Positions 6,260-8,075 of a DNA stretch of 8,075 nt are shown in pieces. Origin of the DNA: Lachnospiraceae bacterium (lineage in GTDB: Bacteria > Bacillota > Clostridia > Lachnospirales > Lachnospiraceae); the NCBI GenBank assembly GCA_024699395.1, contig JAILPU010000235.1, positions 1 to 8,075 of the forward strand. Direction: 5' to 3'. The notes beneath the pieces are model-generated. The model saw only the letters and a list, made by a program, of their open reading frames with translations, was not told the DNA's origin and did not search any database. Numbering within the stretch: the first letter of the stretch is position 1; every line of letters begins with the position of its first letter. The translations under genes and the position numbers were made by a program.

Positions 6260-7081
6260 TCAATACTCGCTGTACACCTGTACGAGGTCCACGTAATAGC
6301 GGGCGGGAAGCTGGGCAGGGTCGATATCGCCACCCCATATACCGTACTCTGCGGAAATAATCATGTCGCAGCCAACTGCGCATGTTCCGTCTCCGTATTC
6401 ATCTCCCGGGAAATCAAAAACGAGATTCTCACTGTCTGTTCCGTCAAGGTAGAAATGATAACCGTCCTTATCCCACAGATACCAGATGTCGTGGTAGGTG
6501 TTATAGAAATCATCATCTACATCAATCAGATCGAAACGGCTTTTCAATTCATCACCGTATCCGTCCCAGTGAACGCTCATGCAGAGTTCTTCTGCGCCGG
6601 GTACCAGTTCAAAAATATCAAGTTCAGCGCCGTCTGTGGCGCCGTTTCCAACAGAACCTTCTTCCATACGATCCGTCATAAGCCAAAATGCATACCACAG
6701 GCCGTCGGCTTTTTCCATTTTGCAACGAATATGGTAAAGACCGTAGGTCTGTTCATACTTGCCGTTCGAACGGATTCCGCCGCTCATGGGTGTGTTATCA
6801 TCTGCTAACGAGCAGGTGATTATGTAATTTCCGTCTTCAACCCGGCTGCAGGAATCGCGCCAGACGCCACCCACATCCTGTCGTTCCATTTCCGGACAAT
6901 AAGCCCATTTATCCGTGTCAAAAAAATCAAAGTCGTCTTCAAATGTTAATTTATATTCTTTGCCGTTGAAACTAATGGTGTCGGCGGGTTTTTTATATGT
7001 TTGTGTTTCCTTATTTTTACAGGAAGTAAGTGCTGTTGTGGCAAGCAACGCTGCCAACAGAAGGCAGTGATGTTTTTTCAT
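6260..7081 (-). CDS. Glycoside hydrolase family 16 lipoprotein (beta-glucanase-like)
   Basis: This 273-residue secreted enzyme has a lipoprotein signal: MKKHH, a hydrophobic stretch, and the lipobox LTSC with C21 as the lipidated residue, so it should be anchored on the outer face of the membrane. The GH16 fold follows, with FEDDF (47-51), the catalytic motif ELDIFE (nucleophile E153, D155, acid/base E158), HWDGYG (171-176) and the terminal strand YYVDLVQVY. The ExDxxE spacing is the beta-bulge form typical of laminarinases and related beta-glucanases. The exact polysaccharide (beta-1,3- or mixed-linkage glucan, or another GH16 substrate) cannot be read from the sequence. An upstream in-frame ATG at 7132 would bury the signal peptide; the ATG at 7081 has AAAGGAG 6 bases away and is chosen. 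It stands alone, convergent with the VWA gene. Confidence 0.9.
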   Translation of the reverse strand: MKKHHCLLLAALLATTALTSCKNKETQTYKKPADTISFNGKEYKLTFEDDFDFFDTDKWAYCPEMERQDVGGVWRDSCSRVEDGNYIITCSLADDNTPMSGGIRSNGKYEQTYGLYHIRCKMEKADGLWYAFWLMTDRMEEGSVGNGATDGAELDIFELVPGAEELCMSVHWDGYGDELKSRFDLIDVDDDFYNTYHDIWYLWDKDGYHFYLDGTDSENLVFDFPGDEYGDGTCAVGCDMIISAEYGIWGGDIDPAQLPARYYVDLVQVYSEY

Positions 7082-7087
7082 AGGGTG

Positions 7088-7094
7088 CTCCTTT
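7088..7094 (-). promoter_or_regulatory. Ribosome binding site fixing the GH16 start
   Basis: The minus strand reads AAAGGAG here, 6 bases before the ATG at 7081. This start gives a standard lipoprotein signal peptide; the alternative at 7132 adds 17 residues, has no Shine-Dalgarno and overlaps the probable transcription start. Confidence 0.85.
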
Positions 7095-7137
7095 GCAAGG
7101 TATAAGTTGATGTTCACAATTGCATTAACCAAAGTAT

Positions 7138-7166
7138 ATTATAACTCATTGAATAGGATTAATCAG
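7138..7166 (-). promoter_or_regulatory. Predicted promoter of the GH16 gene
   Basis: A consensus -10 TATAAT occurs on the minus strand at 7138-7143, about 57 bases before the start codon, giving a start of transcription near 7131. The -35 at the right distance (CTGATT, 7161-7166) is poor, so an activator may be needed or the assignment may be wrong. I found no clear catabolite-responsive cre site. Confidence 0.5.
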
Positions 7167-7238
7167 CATTGACATTGCACCAAGCGGGCACATTATGACA
7201 TTGACCGGCGGGATACGATCTCACATAACGACATAGAC
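7167..7238 (+). repeat. CATTGAC boxes repeated every 32-33 bp in the GH16/VanZ intergenic region
   Basis: CATTGAC occurs at 7167-7173 and 7199-7205, and a variant CATAGAC at 7232-7238. The first two also share a second box at near-equal distance: CACATTATGACA (7189-7200) and CACATAACGACA (7222-7233). The 32-33 bp period is about three helical turns, which would put the boxes on one face of the DNA. Confidence 0.5.
7169..7196 (+). promoter_or_regulatory. Candidate rightward promoter with consensus -35
   Basis: TTGACA (7169-7174), a 16-base spacer and CATTAT (7191-7196, 4 of 6 matches) form a plausible promoter toward the VanZ-like gene. The repeat unit downstream supplies a similar pair, TTGACC (7201-7206) and CATAAC (7224-7229). 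Either may be a decayed copy or a regulator site instead. Confidence 0.35.
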
Positions 7239-7287
7239 AAAAACAGTTACATAAGTATCAAAGGGATAGATAAAAGTACTTCCGGGA

Positions 7288-7296
7288 TGTTATAAT
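7288..7296 (+). promoter_or_regulatory. Extended -10 promoter of the VanZ-like gene
   Basis: TGTTATAAT is a perfect extended -10 box; no good -35 is visible 17 bases upstream (AGATAA). The palindrome AAGTACTT (7274-7281) lies in the spacer. Transcription would start near 7303, leaving about 120 bases of leader. In that leader a strong Shine-Dalgarno-like CGGAGGA (7315-7321) has no start codon at a usable distance, and palindromes ATCGAT (7325-7330) and TCAATTGA (7380-7387) are present. Confidence 0.55.
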
Positions 7297-7425
7297 TTGA
7301 AGGCAGGTAAATATCGGAGGATCAATCGATAGGCAGAATGATTCGCTGACGGATAGTTGTAGCAGTGCAAATGTTGCTGTCAATTGATTACAATGATGAC
7401 GTTCTGAGAAAGTGAGAGATGAGAA

Positions 7426-7983
7426 TTGGTAGAATTATCATATTTGCAGGTGGTTATTTTTATTTCTGTGGCATGGCTTATGGTGAGAGCTTTTTGGGCT
7501 TATAAAAATAAGCGGGTGGATTGGAAACGGGAACTTTTGCTTCTTACTGTATATATATGCATTGTGGTGATAACGAGGCTGGTTTATTTTCCGTTGCATC
7601 ATGTGGATGGGCATATAGGGCTTCTAAAATTTGATGCCGGAAAAATATGGCCGTTATGGATTAATCTTCGTCCCTTTACTTTTGTATATGATAGATATGA
7701 TGGGTGGCAGATTAACATAATCGGCAATGTGACGATGTTTATTCCGGTGGGAATTTGCTGGGGCGTATGCTTTAAAAAGTTGAACAGTATTTTAAAAGTT
7801 ACCCTTGCCGGCTTTGGTTACTCGCTGTTGATAGAGCTGTCGCAGCTGTTGTTGTATGAAAGGGGTAGCGATATAGACGATCTGATTCTTAATACAACAG
7901 GTGCGTTTATAGGTGCGCTTGTATATTTCGGAACAGCCAAGATTATCGTATCTTATAAAGAAAAATGGGATAAAGAGACCTAA
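7426..7983 (+). CDS. VanZ-like family membrane protein
   Basis: This 185-residue protein of the VanZ-like family (PF04892) has predicted helices at about 6-22, 36-54, 96-115, 122-142 and 154-172. Family features are NIIGNVTMFIPVG (97-109), the E137xxQ140 pair in the fourth helix, and SDIDDLILNTTGA (148-160). VanZ itself gives low-level teicoplanin resistance in enterococci, but most relatives are chromosomal proteins of unknown role, so no resistance should be assumed. The reading frame is closed by a TGA at 7420, so the earliest start is TTG at 7426, with only a weak GAGAG nearby; the first in-frame ATG (7480) would cut into helix 1. The N-terminus aligns in character with full-length relatives, favouring the TTG. 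No van cluster is present. Confidence 0.83.
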   Translation: MVELSYLQVVIFISVAWLMVRAFWAYKNKRVDWKRELLLLTVYICIVVITRLVYFPLHHVDGHIGLLKFDAGKIWPLWINLRPFTFVYDRYDGWQINIIGNVTMFIPVGICWGVCFKKLNSILKVTLAGFGYSLLIELSQLLLYERGSDIDDLILNTTGAFIGALVYFGTAKIIVSYKEKWDKET

Positions 7984-8024
7984 TCTCATCCACATCGGAG
8001 ACAGACTGGCATATTAGGACGAAA

Positions 8025-8075
8025 ATGAGCGAAGAAAAAAGATTTAAGCACAAATTGAATATGCTGGAGCCGGGA
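8025..8075 (+). CDS. Possible start of the next gene, cut by the window edge
   Basis: An ATG at 8025 opens 17 codons (MSEEKRFKHKLNMLEPG) to the window end without a stop. AGGA at 8016-8019 is 5 bases upstream. It begins 41 bases after the VanZ-like stop on the same strand with no terminator between, as in an operon. The fragment is too short to assign to a family. Confidence 0.4.
   Translation, partial: MSEEKRFKHKLNMLEPG

Noticed and set aside
6153..6296. 47-codon plus-strand ORF from GTG 6153 with GGAG nearby
   Set aside because: The spacing from GGAG is only 4 bases, it runs antisense into the GH16 3' end, and the translation resembles no known protein.
6382..6808. Two overlapping plus-strand ORFs (99 and 117 codons)
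   Set aside because: Antisense inside the GH16 gene, which has an intact catalytic motif and lipoprotein signal.
7419..7505. 28-codon ORF from ATG 7419
   Set aside because: It overlaps the VanZ-like gene out of frame, has no good ribosome site, and stops early; the VanZ frame carries the family motifs.
7426..7983. A glycopeptide resistance gene
   Set aside because: Only general VanZ-like family membership is visible; no vanA/H/X/R/S genes occur and most such proteins are not linked to resistance.

Overview
The window looks like chromosomal DNA from a Clostridia-type Firmicute, most likely a Lachnospiraceae member (Butyrivibrio-like gut or rumen bacterium). This is an inference from the moderately AT-rich coding sequence, the strong AGGAGG-type ribosome binding sites, the occasional TTG start, and a set of protein families common in that group: ComEC, FliB-like methylase, PF06541 membrane protein, macro-domain/HTH protein, VWA protein, GH16 lipoprotein and VanZ-like protein. 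No rRNA, tRNA, CRISPR array, insertion sequence or phage gene was seen.

Layout. Positions 1-1953 (+) hold the 3' part of comEC, whose 5' end lies outside the window. It runs tail to tail into a fliB-like gene (1959-3053, -) with only 5 bases between the stop codons. The 394-base gap 3054-3447 carries two back-to-back promoters with identical extended -10 boxes. One reads left into fliB. The other reads right, through a roughly 190-base leader with a good hairpin, into a five-helix membrane protein (3448-3996). A macro-domain/linker/HTH protein follows 99 bases later (4096-5322) and ends at a strong intrinsic terminator. Beyond that is a VWA-domain protein with an intact MIDAS (5436-6116). After a hairpin-rich gap comes a convergent GH16 lipoprotein gene (6260-7081, -). 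A second regulatory gap (7082-7425) has promoter-like elements in both directions and boxes repeated every 32-33 bases. It leads to a VanZ-like membrane protein (7426-7983) and the first 17 codons of a possible next gene (8025 to the edge).

How the genes may work together. ComEC is the DNA-uptake channel, FliB-like proteins methylate flagellin lysines, and the GH16 enzyme cuts beta-glucans at the cell surface; these three appear functionally independent. The most interesting part is 3448-6116. There an ADP-ribose-binding-type macro domain is fused through a low-complexity linker to a DNA-binding-type HTH, next to a soluble VWA protein and downstream of a membrane protein. This could be an ADP-ribose or NAD-metabolite-sensing regulator with a partner, but the sequence alone gives only domain identity and adjacency. 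The terminator between the macro and VWA genes argues against one simple operon.
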